Below are positions 1-8,754 of a stretch of DNA of 64,000 nucleotides, one piece after another. The stretch is taken from assembly GCF_000717275.1 (NCBI RefSeq), contig NZ_JNYV01000010.1:84212-148211 (forward strand), written 5' to 3'. A model generated the notes under the pieces. It had not been told where the DNA came from. It was given only the letters and a program-made list of their open reading frames with translations, and did no database searches. This stretch comes from Kitasatospora arboriphila (GTDB lineage Bacteria; Actinomycetota; Actinomycetes; Mycobacteriales; Mycobacteriaceae). Position 1 is the stretch's first letter; every line of letters starts with the position of its first letter. The position numbers and the translations under genes were made by a program.

Positions 1-2120
1 CGAAGCCAGATCGGTGACCACCATGCTGCCCGTCCGGTGATTCGGAGCAGTGCTGGTAGGAGCATGAGCCTGATCAGGACTGCGTCGAGCAGAACGGCAA
101 CACCGAGGATGATGCCCATCTCTTTGGGCGGCAACGGGTCTGCCAGTGCGAAGGTGAAGAACACCGCGACCATCACCGCTGCCGCGGCGAAGATGATGCG
201 TCCCGAATGCGCCATGCCGTCGATCTGCGCAGTATCGGCATCGCCGGTGCGTTCAAAGTGTTCTTTGGCCGTGGCGAGCAGGAAGACGGTGTAGTCCATG
301 GCAATCGCGAAAATCATGGCGAAGAAGAACACCGGCCCCCAACCGTCGAGGAAACCTTGCGGAGTGAATCCGAGCAGTCCGGACAAGTGTCCGTCCTGAA
401 AGATCAGCTTGGCGACACCGAACGCTGCTCCGGTCGACAGGAGGCTGACGACGGTGCCGATCAGCGCAATCAGCGGGGCTTGCAGTGAGACCAACAGCAA
501 GGTGAACCCGAGAACCAGGATGATGCCGACAATCAGCGGGAAGTAGTCGTTGAGGGCCTGTTGCAAATCAACGTTCTCGGCCGGCGCACCGCCGACCAGC
601 GCATCAGCGGGCAGAACGTTGCGGAGGTCATCGACGATGGTGCCGAGCTCGGCATCGGAGGGATCAACCGCAGGCAGTGCTTGCATCAACACGTAGTTGG
701 TGCCGTCGAGCGCCGGTAGCGGAGGGGTGATCATGCTGATGCCAGGGGTTTGTGCCGCCGTCGTGGCAGCCTGCTGCGCCTGTGCCGAGGGGGTCACGAT
801 CTGGAGCATGCCAGGAGCACCGTCCCCCATCTGCTGCTGAACCAGTTCATAACCCTGACGCACTGGTGCCTCCTCGGGGACCACCGAGATCGACGGCATA
901 GCCACTTTGAGGCCGATGACCGGAATAGCCAGCGCGATCAACACCGCCAGCGAGCCGATCGCGAACGGCCACGGGTGGTTGTGCAAGATCGTGCCCCACC
1001 GTTCGAACAACGGCGAACGATGTTGCTGGCGTTGGGCGTACGGGAGCGAAGCAGCGTTCACCTTCGGACCCAGTGCGCCTAGGGTGGCCGGGAGCAACGT
1101 CAACGTAGCCGCGAGAACAAAGGTCACCGCGAGCATGATGCCCACAGCCATCGTCCGCACCGCCGGAGCCGGCACCAACAACACCGCCGATAAACTCACC
1201 AACACGGTCAAGCCCGACAGCACCACAGCTTTACCGGCGGTATCCATCGTTTCGGCGACCGCATGGGCCTTGCTGGTGTGATGTCTGAGAGCGTCCCGGA
1301 ATCGGGAGACGATGAACAGTGCATAATCGATGCCCAACGCGAGGGCGAACATCATCGCAAAGTTCATGGCCCACACCGAGATCGGCGTCACCTGATTGAG
1401 CACAACGAGGCCACCGGCCGACGCGATCAGACCCGCGATGGTGAGCAGCAACGGCAGCCCCGCGGCCACAAGCGAACCGAAAGCCAAGACCATGATCGCC
1501 AGAGTGACCGGCCACGAGAACAATTCGGCCTTGATCATCGCGTCATGGTTGGCCTTATTGAAATCGCTCCACAAGGCCGAGGCCCCTGTGGGATACACAT
1601 CGACACCATCGCCGGACAGTCCGGTGAGCTCCGCCTTGACCTCGTCGACAGCCCGCACCATGTCGTCGGTGTTCGCATTCGCGCCGGCGATCAAGATGCC
1701 GGTGTGCTGATCCGGACTGATCGTCATCCCCGGTTGTGGGGGCACCACCGCTCCGAAGCGGGAGTCACCGCCGAACACCGCTGTCGCATCCGAGATCGTT
1801 TCTTGCATCACCGGGCTGTTGATGGTGTCGCGGTCAGAATGGATGACGACCTGCACCGCAGCCGACGAGTTCCCGCCGAAGTGCTGCTGCGCCAGCTCCC
1901 GCACCTGCACGGACTCAGACCCGTTGGCCTGCCATCCGGCACCGGCCAAGGAAGAAAACACCGACGGCGCGGCCGCCCCGAGACCGACGAGCACCAACAA
2001 CCAGACACCGAAGACCCAGCGCGATCGCCCAGCCATCGCCGCACCCCACCGGCCCAGCAGACCAGGCGCTGAGCTCGGTGGCGAACTGGGCTCTTGTTCG
2101 GTGGTCGAGATGCCGGGCAT
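1..2120 (-). CDS. MMPL-family membrane transporter (partial, C-terminus off the left edge)
   Basis: An open frame of about 706 codons runs leftward from the ATG at 2118-2120 to the window edge without a stop. It has the MmpL/RND layout: an N-terminal membrane segment (WVFGVWLLVLVGLGAA), a soluble loop, a block of transmembrane helices with the typical FALALGIDYALFIVSRFRDA stretch, a second soluble loop, and a second helix block containing FAIAMDYTVFLLATAKEHFE. The start has a good ribosome site (AGAAGGA, 8 nt upstream). These transporters export lipids, siderophores or toxic compounds by proton motive force; the substrate here is unknown. It diverges from a CsoR-family regulator and three metal-type operators lie between them, so metal- or sulfide-responsive expression is likely (inference). 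Confidence 0.9.
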   Translation of the reverse strand, partial: MPGISTTEQEPSSPPSSAPGLLGRWGAAMAGRSRWVFGVWLLVLVGLGAAAPSVFSSLAGAGWQANGSESVQVRELAQQHFGGNSSAAVQVVIHSDRDTINSPVMQETISDATAVFGGDSRFGAVVPPQPGMTISPDQHTGILIAGANANTDDMVRAVDEVKAELTGLSGDGVDVYPTGASALWSDFNKANHDAMIKAELFSWPVTLAIMVLAFGSLVAAGLPLLLTIAGLIASAGGLVVLNQVTPISVWAMNFAMMFALALGIDYALFIVSRFRDALRHHTSKAHAVAETMDTAGKAVVLSGLTVLVSLSAVLLVPAPAVRTMAVGIMLAVTFVLAATLTLLPATLGALGPKVNAASLPYAQRQQHRSPLFERWGTILHNHPWPFAIGSLAVLIALAIPVIGLKVAMPSISVVPEEAPVRQGYELVQQQMGDGAPGMLQIVTPSAQAQQAATTAAQTPGISMITPPLPALDGTNYVLMQALPAVDPSDAELGTIVDDLRNVLPADALVGGAPAENVDLQQALNDYFPLIVGIILVLGFTLLLVSLQAPLIALIGTVVSLLSTGAAFGVAKLIFQDGHLSGLLGFTPQGFLDGWGPVFFFAMIFAIAMDYTVFLLATAKEHFERTGDADTAQIDGMAHSGRIIFAAAAVMVAVFFTFALADPLPPKEMGIILGVAVLLDAVLIRLMLLPALLRITGRAAWWSPIWL

Positions 2121-2152
2121 GGAGACGATCCTTCTTTCTAGGTGAAGACTTA

Positions 2153-2249
2153 ATACCCCCTGGGGTATGTACGCCAGCCCGACGGTACCCCCCGGGGTAT
2201 CATTGGGTCAACCCTCGATCGGACCGCGTTCCCATACCCCCTGGGGTAC
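2153..2249. promoter_or_regulatory. Three CsoR-type operator palindromes between mmpL-like and csoR-like genes
   Basis: Three near-identical palindromes sit in the divergent intergenic region: ATACCCCCTGGGGTAT at 2153-2168, TACCCCCCGGGGTA at 2186-2199 and ATACCCCCTGGGGTAC at 2234-2249. CsoR/CstR-family repressors bind such G/C-tract palindromes. The third overlaps a candidate -10 (TACCCT, 2247-2252) for the rightward regulator gene; the first lies close to the MMPL start. Confidence 0.8.
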
Positions 2250-2282
2250 CCTGACAGTTGTTACACAGACAGAGAGGCATGA

Positions 2283-2552
<270 letters not shown>

Positions 2553-2735
2553 CACCCTTACCAAACATCAGAGCTGTTGTGCGGACCAAGATACGAAGTC
2601 CTCGGACGGACTCACCTATCGACAGCGGGCCGCAAGAAGGCAATAGTCAGCAGTACGATCACCGCATCCGCCTATGCGCGATCCACACAATCGCCAACCG
2701 CTGCGGCCTCAACACACTACCCGTGGCGCAGAACG

Positions 2736-2920
2736 CATTTCAGCACCGACCAGGCCCGTTCGGCGTGGACGATGACCGGTTACACGCTCGCCCTGGCCGC
2801 GCGGTCATCCCGCTGTCGAGCTGGCCGCCGCACGTTTCGGCACCAAGAAGGTTTAGTTTCGGCACCAAGAAGGTCTATCTGACATCGCTGGTGCTGTTCG
2901 TCCTGGGCTCGGTCACCAAC
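2736..2920 (+). pseudogene. Remnant of a DHA2-type MFS drug transporter
   Basis: Read across frames, this stretch encodes pieces of the first helices of an EmrB/QacA-type transporter: AWTMTGYTLALAA, then (after a frameshift) VIPLSSW, then FGTKKVYLTSLVLFVLGS. The order and motifs match the conserved TM1-TM2 loop of that family, but at least two frame changes and a short duplication separate them and nothing follows. It is a dead fragment, not a gene. The rest of 2553-3214 shows no supportable gene. Confidence 0.6.
2834..2874 (+). repeat. 19-bp tandem direct repeat inside the MFS remnant
   Basis: GTTTCGGCACCAAGAAGGT occurs at 2834-2852 and again at 2856-2874, 22 bp apart. It duplicates the codons for FGTKKV of the dead transporter, so it looks like a slippage duplication within a pseudogene. 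Confidence 0.85.
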
Positions 2921-3214
2921 CGAGAGCTGACCTGAAACACGCACACGTGTCCGTTGCAGTAGAGACCGTGCGACCGTTCCTTTCACCACTACGCCGACAG
3001 TGACGTCGTACTGGGTTTCGGGACCAGCCCCGACAGAGAGCGCGGCGACCTGCCCGGTGAAGATTTGGGCGCCACGGCCCCAAGTACCACCTGCGTTGCG
3101 TAAGAGTCTGTCTAAGCGATTTAAGCACCCTCGTTAGAGCCAGCCAACCGGACGGGGTACAACCAATCTGGTACTTGGCGGGTAGTTCCGTCGGGGAGCC
3201 TTCGCTCGTCTATT

Positions 3215-3235
3215 GCGAGCAACTGTGTTGCTCGC
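3215..3235. terminator. Hairpin downstream of the M23 peptidase gene
   Basis: GCGAGCAAC (3215-3223), a 3-nt loop, and GTTGCTCGC (3227-3235) form a perfect 9-bp stem about 30 bp after the stop of the leftward M23 gene. No U-tract follows, so termination is plausible but not proven. Confidence 0.4.
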
Positions 3236-3267
3236 GCACCTCGTGCGCTCACGGGAGAGCATTGTTC

Positions 3268-4476
3268 TCACAGGATTGATGCGTCACGCTCGGCGAGCCA
3301 CGCCACTGGGTCCACGTTCTGTCCTGAGGGGTCCTGCACCTCGAAGTGCAAGTGGGGTCCTGTGGATTGTCCGCGGTTACCGACGGTGGCGATCTCCTGG
3401 CCGGCGGTGACGAATTGTCCCACCGTGACGGTGTTTTCGTTGTTGTGTCCGTAGGTAGTGATGGTCCCGTCGTTGTGCTGGATGCGAACCCACAGCCCGA
3501 ATCCCTGTGCCGGGCCCGAGCTGATGACCACCCCGTCGGCGACGGCAACGATGGGTGTTCCTGTCGAGTTGGCGATGTCGATGCCTTGGTGGTTGCGGCC
3601 GTCACCGAACGGGGAAGTGATTGTCCCCGAGGTCGGCGCGACGTACTGCCGGCCGACGGTCGAAATCTCAGTTGGAGTTTCGATTGGTGCCGGCGGGCTG
3701 GAGGTGTCCGGAGGCAGTGGTGGCGTGGTCGACGGGACGGGCGCCGACGGAGTTGCCGGTGCGGCGCTGGGTACGGGGGGCGTGGATCCGATAGATGCCG
3801 TCGATTCGATGGCCTGTGTGGTGGTTGTCGATGGCGGCGGCGGCGGCAATCCAGGGGTTGCAGGCGCGGTGGCGCTGAGCTGCCCGGTGTGTGTGGGTGA
3901 TGCGGGCGCAGGTGCAGGTGCAGGTGCGAAAGAGGATGCCAGAGTGTGGACGATGGTCGGGCTGTGCGGAGTCCCGGCGGCGGTGAGAGTGGCAACGATG
4001 TCACCGAAGTGCAGCGCTCTCATTGCTTCGGTGGTCTCGCTGGGATCGAGATTGGCTAGGGGGCTCAGGCATTGGGCGAGGGCCTGGGCATCTGCGTTGG
4101 GGGCACCGAGGGTGGCGAGTGACCACTGGGCAACGCATGTGCCCACCTCGCGGCCCACTCCCGCCAGGGCAGCAACGCCGTTGTCGGTGACCATCGCCTG
4201 GGCGTTCATTACCGCCAGCTGCAGCAATTCTCGTCGGATGTGGGTGCTGTCGGCGACGGATTGATCTCCCGACGCCACGTCGGCGACCTCGTCGGACACG
4301 AGCTGATGGGCGTTCATTAGAGAGAGCTCGGGTGCTGAGGCCGGCTGCTGTTCTTGCTGTGGGTGGACAAGAACTAACGCCCCGGCTGCGGCGACCACAC
4401 AGCCTGTGGAGGTTGCCGCTGTCCAACGGCGGCGTGTTCGCGGTCTGCGGGAACGAACAAATACTTCAAAGCGCAC
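3268..4476 (-). CDS. Secreted M23-family peptidase (peptidoglycan endopeptidase)
   Basis: 402-aa protein. I chose GTG at 4476 because AAAAGGAG lies just upstream; a longer frame opens at 4557. An N-terminal basic stretch (VRSRRPRTRRR) precedes a hydrophobic anchor/signal segment (GCVVAAAGALVLV). A helical region of about 150 residues and a Pro/Thr/Ser-rich linker lead to a C-terminal LytM/M23 domain with the zinc motifs HQGID (about residue 294) and HLHFEV (about residue 375), all ligands present. It should cleave peptide cross-links in the cell wall from outside the membrane. It stands alone and diverges from copper cassette A; the 391-bp gap between them (4477-4867) holds only a copper-type operator at 4808. 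Unrelated in sequence to the M23 gene at the right edge. Confidence 0.88.
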   Translation of the reverse strand: MRFEVFVRSRRPRTRRRWTAATSTGCVVAAAGALVLVHPQQEQQPASAPELSLMNAHQLVSDEVADVASGDQSVADSTHIRRELLQLAVMNAQAMVTDNGVAALAGVGREVGTCVAQWSLATLGAPNADAQALAQCLSPLANLDPSETTEAMRALHFGDIVATLTAAGTPHSPTIVHTLASSFAPAPAPAPASPTHTGQLSATAPATPGLPPPPPSTTTTQAIESTASIGSTPPVPSAAPATPSAPVPSTTPPLPPDTSSPPAPIETPTEISTVGRQYVAPTSGTITSPFGDGRNHQGIDIANSTGTPIVAVADGVVISSGPAQGFGLWVRIQHNDGTITTYGHNNENTVTVGQFVTAGQEIATVGNRGQSTGPHLHFEVQDPSGQNVDPVAWLAERDASIL

Positions 4477-4807
4477 GGCAACGCTCCTTTTGGAGGTGTC
4501 GGGAAGGGGCGGACCGCACGAGTTTTGACAGGGTCCACCACCGGGCGTAGACCCCACTATTGCACTCCTTTCCCAGATGCACCATAGGAAACAGCAGCCT
4601 CATCTGAATCACAAACATGTGATTACAGGAGTCGGCTCAGCGCGTGAGATCGATTGTGTGCCCGTAAATTTGGTCCACACTCACTGTTCGACGCAAGTTT
4701 CTGGCGAGGTGCACTTAGTGCGGCTGCGACGAGCGACCCCGCGTAGGCACTGGGCAGCAGACACAAGTTTCTGTCATCGGCGGGACTGTCCACTACGATG
4801 AGGGTCA

Positions 4808-4823
4808 ATACCTCCCAGGGGTA
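4808..4823. promoter_or_regulatory. CsoR-type operator at the head of copper cassette A
   Basis: ATACCTCCCAGGGGTA lies about 45 bp before the first gene of the cassette. A candidate -10 (TACGAT, 4794-4799) sits just upstream, so the operator would overlap the transcription start. The identical 16-mer recurs at 26880-26895 in front of cassette B, also just after a TANNNT box (TACCAT). Confidence 0.75.
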
Positions 4824-4867
4824 AACCCAGAAAACGACAGCGAGCGCAGACACAAAGGGGGTGGGCG

Positions 4868-5362
4868 ATGTCAGGGTTTGTAGGCGGTCATGGCAGCACT
4901 GATGTTGTCCTGCGTCATCGGCCGGGCCGCGGTCGCTGGTTGACCGCGGCGGCGATGGCGTGCGCCGCTTTCGCTGTACTTGTGGGTGTGTTGTTGATGC
5001 ATTCGGTGCCTATGGTGCATCCTCCGGCCGGGCACGGTGTGGCCGGTGTTTCCACCGCTACGGTCACGCACCCGGCTAGCCATGACCACACCGCCCTCGC
5101 CGATCTGACCGCCCTTGGGATGCACGGCGCGGGCGTGGTGATGGATATGGGTTGCGGCGACGGCTGTACGCCGCACACCGGGATGGCGATGTGCATGGCG
5201 GTGGTCAGTGTGGTGGCTGCCCTGCTGATGACACGTCGGCTAGTGGCGCATCTGCCCACCGTCGGTGGGGCTCACCAGATGCGGTGGACGGGCAGGTACA
5301 CCTCGCGTGCACCGCCGTGGGCGACACCCTCGTTGGAGAAGTTGTCGGTGTTGCGGATCTGA
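4868..5362 (+). CDS. DUF6153-like membrane protein, first gene of copper cassette A
   Basis: 164-aa protein with an ATG start 8-10 nt after a G-rich ribosome site. One N-terminal membrane helix (AAAMACAAFAVLVGVLLMHS) is followed by a His-rich extracytoplasmic stretch (HPPAGHG, HPASHDH), a Cys/Met/His patch (MDMGCGDGCTPH, MAMCMAVVSVVAALLM) inside a second helix, and a conserved C-terminal tail (SRAPPWATPSLEKLSVLRI). The His, Cys and Met residues would suit copper binding at the membrane. It resembles the actinobacterial DUF6153 family, whose function is unknown. Its paralogue is at 26932, where the motif patches and tail are kept while the linker has diverged. Confidence 0.75.
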   Translation: MSGFVGGHGSTDVVLRHRPGRGRWLTAAAMACAAFAVLVGVLLMHSVPMVHPPAGHGVAGVSTATVTHPASHDHTALADLTALGMHGAGVVMDMGCGDGCTPHTGMAMCMAVVSVVAALLMTRRLVAHLPTVGGAHQMRWTGRYTSRAPPWATPSLEKLSVLRI

Positions 5363-5468
5363 CAGACGAAGTGCCCTGGGCACTTTCGTTGTGACGTTGT
5401 ACGTGCTTATCGGCGCGTCGCGATCCCTGATCCCCACACATCCACATTTCTTTTCCAAGGAGACGATT

Positions 5469-6125
5469 ATGTTCTTGACCCGTTCTGCCCGACTCAAAGT
5501 TGTTGTATCCGGTGCTGGTGTCGCTGCGGCCGTGGTGTTGGCCGGCTGTGGCGGTGACGGTGGCCACGACATGGATTCGATGGGTGGCGACTCGATGTCG
5601 GCGCCTGCATCTACCAGCACGACCGCTCCCTCGACTTCGACGGGGGCCACCGCCCAATTCAACGACGCCGATGTGATGTTCGCCCAGATGATGTACCCCC
5701 ACCACGCCCAGGCTGTCGAGATGGCCGAGCTGGTACAGGGACGCACCACCAATCCTCAGGTCATCGAGCTGGCCGCGGCGATCAAAGCCGCTCAAGGCCC
5801 GGAAATGGCGCAATTACAGCAGTGGCTGCAGCAGTGGGGTAAACCTGCTCCGAGCGCCGATATGGGCAGCATGGACCACGGCAGCGACGGCATGAGCGGC
5901 ATGATGTCTGAGCAAGATATGACCGAGCTCAAAGCCAAAAACGGCGCCGAGTTCGATCAGGCGTGGCTGACAATGATGATCGAGCACCACACCGGTGCGA
6001 TCGAGATGGCCAACACCGAAATCGCGGACGGCTCTAACGAGCAGGCCAAAGAGATGGCTCGCACAATCGTGCAAACCCAGCAGGCCGAAATCGACACCAT
6101 GAAGTCGCTACAAGCCCAGTCCTAA
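5469..6125 (+). CDS. DUF305 lipoprotein, putative periplasmic copper binder
   Basis: 218-aa protein. The start at 5469 has AAGGAG upstream and gives a lipoprotein signal peptide with lipobox LAGC. The mature part begins with a Met/His/Asp stretch (GHDMDSMGGDSM), then two DUF305 repeats: FAQMMYPHHAQAVEMAELV and WLTMMIEHHTGAIEMANTE. A linker between them is again rich in Met/His/Asp (DMGSMDHGSDGMSGMMS). The HH and Met-rich patterns fit Cu(I)/Cu(II) binding outside the membrane. DUF305 proteins often accompany copper resistance genes in actinobacteria. Paralogue at 27533. Confidence 0.88.
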   Translation: MFLTRSARLKVVVSGAGVAAAVVLAGCGGDGGHDMDSMGGDSMSAPASTSTTAPSTSTGATAQFNDADVMFAQMMYPHHAQAVEMAELVQGRTTNPQVIELAAAIKAAQGPEMAQLQQWLQQWGKPAPSADMGSMDHGSDGMSGMMSEQDMTELKAKNGAEFDQAWLTMMIEHHTGAIEMANTEIADGSNEQAKEMARTIVQTQQAEIDTMKSLQAQS

Positions 6126-6148
6126 CCCCTCACCAGCTGTCGTCGGGC

Positions 6149-6179
6149 CGGAACCTACTGATGCGGTCAGTAGGTTCCG
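6149..6179 (+). terminator. Intercistronic hairpin between DUF305 and L,D-transpeptidase genes (copy A)
   Basis: CGGAACCTACTGA pairs with TCAGTAGGTTCCG across a 5-nt loop: 13 bp, no mismatch, no U-tract. Cassette B has a hairpin of unrelated sequence at the same place (28209-28241), so the structure itself seems selected, as a partial terminator or mRNA stabiliser. Confidence 0.6.
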
Positions 6180-6286
6180 CCCTCGACCAGTTGCCCCCTC
6201 ACCCTTCTTCACCTCAGGAACGGCTCCCTCCCCCGGCCCTCTCGCCGGGGGCGCGGGGCCGCTGAGCTTTGACTTACGGAGATTTC

Positions 6287-7513
6287 ATGCGCACCCCTCA
6301 TCACCGAGGGCTCCTGGTGCTGGTGCTCGTCATGGCGACACTGGCCGCCTGTAGTTCCTCCCCCTCACCGTCGACGTTGAGTTCATCCTCACCGGCAGCA
6401 ACCTCGGCGGTCGACGCGCCGCAACTGACCATCACCCCCGGCGACGGCACCACCACGGTCAAGCCCACCGACCGGGTTGAGGTTCAAACATCTATGGGCA
6501 CCTTGGAATCGGTGGTGCTGACCAACGAGACCGGAGCCCAGATCGCCGGGTTCTACACCCCGGACCGAATAGATTGGAAACCCGCTGTTCCCTTGGGGTA
6601 TGGCCGTACTTACACGCTGACCGCCACTGCTGTTCAAGAGGATCAACGCACCGAACGCACCATCTCGTTCTCGACGGTCACACCGGGTAACCAGACCAAA
6701 CCGACCTTTGTCAGCACCGGCGGAAACCTGCTCACCGACGGCGCCACCTACGGGGTAGGGATGGTGGTGGTCGCCCAGTTCGACGAGCCGATCGGCGACC
6801 GGGCCGCCGCCGAACGTTCACTCGAGGTGCGGACCGATCCCCCAGTCACCGGTTCGTGGAACTGGGTCGACGAGCGAAACGTGCACTGGCGTCCTCGCGA
6901 GTACTACGCCCCCGGGATCACCGTGACCGTAAGCGCGAACATCTACGGGGTTCAGTTGGGAGAGAACCTATTTGGGCAAGAGGACGTATCGACCTCGTTC
7001 ACCATTGGTGATGCGCACGTCTCGATCGCCGATGACACCACCAAACAAGTCTCGGTGTTCAGCAACGGTGAGCTGGTGCGCACCATGCCTACCTCGATGG
7101 GTCGCGGCGGCACCGAAACGGTCAATGGCCGCACCATCCATTTCTGGACTCAATCGGGCCCGTACACCGTCCTGGACAAGGCCAACCCGGTCATCATGGA
7201 TTCCTCCACCTACGGACTCCCGGTGAACTCTCGCCTGGGCTATCGCCAGTCGATCAACTACGCCACCCGCATCAGCAACGACGGCATCTACCTGCACGAG
7301 CTTGTTGACACCATCGCCCAGCAGGGCAACACCAACATGTCCGCCGGATGCCTCAATCTCAACCCGGACAATGCGCGCTGGTTTTGCGACTTCTCGGTAC
7401 CAGGCGACATCGTCGAGGTCCGCAATACCGGAGGCCCCCCACTGGAGCTCTGGCAGAACGGTGACTGGAGTGTGCCGTGGGACCAGTGGCTCGATGGAAG
7501 TGCGCTGCAATGA
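6287..7513 (+). CDS. L,D-transpeptidase lipoprotein (YkuD catalytic domain)
   Basis: 408-aa protein. ATG at 6287 follows ACGGAG and gives a lipoprotein signal with LAAC lipobox; it aligns with the start of the copy at 28354. After a Ser/Pro linker come two Ig-like domains (about residues 45-240) as in mycobacterial L,D-transpeptidases, then the YkuD domain with GIYLHE and the catalytic SAGCLNL (Cys near residue 354). The enzyme should make 3-3 cross-links in peptidoglycan outside the membrane. The His and Ser-X-Gly-Cys motif are intact, though the usual SHGC is SAGC. Just after the motif this copy has WFCDF where the second copy has WFYDF, adding a cysteine. The stop overlaps the next start (ATGA), so the two are translationally coupled. 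Confidence 0.9.
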   Translation: MRTPHHRGLLVLVLVMATLAACSSSPSPSTLSSSSPAATSAVDAPQLTITPGDGTTTVKPTDRVEVQTSMGTLESVVLTNETGAQIAGFYTPDRIDWKPAVPLGYGRTYTLTATAVQEDQRTERTISFSTVTPGNQTKPTFVSTGGNLLTDGATYGVGMVVVAQFDEPIGDRAAAERSLEVRTDPPVTGSWNWVDERNVHWRPREYYAPGITVTVSANIYGVQLGENLFGQEDVSTSFTIGDAHVSIADDTTKQVSVFSNGELVRTMPTSMGRGGTETVNGRTIHFWTQSGPYTVLDKANPVIMDSSTYGLPVNSRLGYRQSINYATRISNDGIYLHELVDTIAQQGNTNMSAGCLNLNPDNARWFCDFSVPGDIVEVRNTGGPPLELWQNGDWSVPWDQWLDGSALQ

Positions 7514-8361
7514 TATTCACTGCCCAACGACGCAGGGCCGCAGCAGTGGTGTTCCTGGTGGGCGTGGTGGCGGTAGCGGCTGGGTGCACCTCCGCCGCCC
7601 CTGCCCCCCGCCAGAATCCCTCAGCTGGTGTCGGCGACGTCACCGAGGCGATCACACTGTCTCCGGAGCTGACGCATCTGCATGGGCTGCAGCTGTCCGC
7701 CGATCGCACGCTACTGGCCGGAACCCACACCGGGCTGGCTGCGATCACCCCCGCCGGCGCCACCACCGCCGTGGGCACCTCCGATGACGACCTGATGGGT
7801 CTGAGCGGGATACCGGGCACTGATGTGGTCTTTGCCTCGGGGCATCCCGGCCGGTCCAGTTCGGCCCCCAATCCCTTGGGGCTGCGGGCCAGTACCGACG
7901 GTGGACGCACCTGGCAGGATCGCTCGCTAGTGGGCGAGGTCGACTTTCATGTGCTTGCCGCCGACGAGGGCCTCCTGATCGGCTCTGATGGGGGTGCACG
8001 CCTGCTGATCTCCACTGACGCCGGCCACACCTGGAGTGCTGGAGCGCAGTTGGTGCCACGAACGCTGGCGATCAGCGCCGACGGTATCTGGGCAGCCACC
8101 GAGGACGGGATCGTGTGGCGTAGCACCGACGGCGGGCGCTCGTTTGCCCGCATCGCCGCGCCGACCATCGCGCTTCTGGCAGGCAGCGGCAGCGCGCTGT
8201 GGGCGATCGATGCCGACGGGTACGCCTGGCAACACTTCGAAAACCGGCCGTGGCTCAAGCATTCGTGGATCGGTGCTCCGCACGCACTCACCGTCGCGCC
8301 CGACGGCCTTGCCTATGCGGCGTCGACCACCCAGTTGTGGGTTCTCCAACCCCTCACTTGA
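7510..8361 (+). CDS. Beta-propeller lipoprotein (F510_1955/BNR-like family)
   Basis: 283-aa protein whose ATG overlaps the transpeptidase stop. It has a lipoprotein signal (VAVAAGC lipobox) and a chain of BNR/sialidase-type repeats with Asp-box sequences (STDGGRTWQD, STDAGHTWSA, STDGGRSFAR), giving a predicted six- or seven-bladed propeller outside the membrane. Related proteins are annotated as F510_1955-family glycosylhydrolases, but I see no proof of hydrolase activity. Constant coupling to the transpeptidase suggests a cell-wall or metal-binding partner role. Copy B is at 29583. Confidence 0.8.
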   Translation: MIFTAQRRRAAAVVFLVGVVAVAAGCTSAAPAPRQNPSAGVGDVTEAITLSPELTHLHGLQLSADRTLLAGTHTGLAAITPAGATTAVGTSDDDLMGLSGIPGTDVVFASGHPGRSSSAPNPLGLRASTDGGRTWQDRSLVGEVDFHVLAADEGLLIGSDGGARLLISTDAGHTWSAGAQLVPRTLAISADGIWAATEDGIVWRSTDGGRSFARIAAPTIALLAGSGSALWAIDADGYAWQHFENRPWLKHSWIGAPHALTVAPDGLAYAASTTQLWVLQPLT

Positions 8362-8378
8362 ATACCCTAGGGGGGTAT
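8362..8378. promoter_or_regulatory. CsoR-type operator/promoter of the copZ operon (copy A)
   Basis: ATACCCTAGGGGGGTAT begins one base after the propeller stop codon. The right half runs into a -10-like TATGGT. The same 17-mer and -10 occur at 30417-30433 in copy B, giving an internal copper-responsive promoter for copZ, the exported His-rich protein and copA. Confidence 0.8.
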
Positions 8379-8459
8379 GGTAGACATGGGGTGGGCCTTG
8401 ATTGAGGGTCTCCGCGCAGGGCATGACCCGTGCGGCACTGAAGAAGAAATGGGGTTGTC

Positions 8460-8666
8460 ATGAGTACGTCCACTGTCACTGTCACCGGAATGACCTGCGG
8501 ACATTGCGCTTCGTCGGTCCGGGAAGAGGTCGGCGCCCTGGCGGGTGTGAGCGAGGTCGATGTTGACCTGAGCACCGGCAAAGTGACCATCACCAGCACC
8601 GACACCATCGAGCCGTCGGCGGTCAGGGCTGCGGTGGCTGAGGCGGGGTACCAGGTCGCCGAGTGA
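8460..8666 (+). CDS. copZ: CopZ-like copper chaperone (HMA domain)
   Basis: 68 aa, a single heavy-metal-associated domain of ferredoxin-like fold. The Cu(I)-binding GMTCGHC motif sits at residues 10-16 and the domain ends with the usual AGYQVAE. It should carry Cu(I) in the cytoplasm to the CopA-type ATPase encoded two genes downstream, whose N-terminus has the same kind of domain. Family length and motif are standard. It is the first gene after the internal operator at 8362. Copy B (30516) differs at only a few residues. Confidence 0.92.
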   Translation: MSTSTVTVTGMTCGHCASSVREEVGALAGVSEVDVDLSTGKVTITSTDTIEPSAVRAAVAEAGYQVAE

Positions 8667-8678
8667 CAACGGCAGGCC

Positions 8679-8712
8679 CCCGGCGCCGGACGAATGTCGG
8701 TGCGGCGCCGGG
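8679..8712 (+). terminator. GC hairpin after copZ (copy A)
   Basis: CCCGGCGCCG (8679-8688) pairs with CGGCGCCGGG (8703-8712) over a 14-nt loop. Copy B has the same element, 12 bp, at 30732-30769. No U-tract: more likely an attenuator or mRNA-processing element that lets chaperone exceed ATPase. Confidence 0.55.
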
Positions 8713-8754
8713 TATCTGCCCTTCCCACCCGTTACATGAGCGAGGAGAACGATT

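Noticed and set aside
37..2145. Several rightward ORFs (up to 269 codons)
   Set aside because: They are antisense shadows of the continuous leftward MMPL gene, with Arg/Gln/Pro-rich translations and no motifs.
3458..4264. 268-codon rightward ORF
   Set aside because: Antisense to the M23 peptidase, whose zinc motifs and signal sequence are clear.
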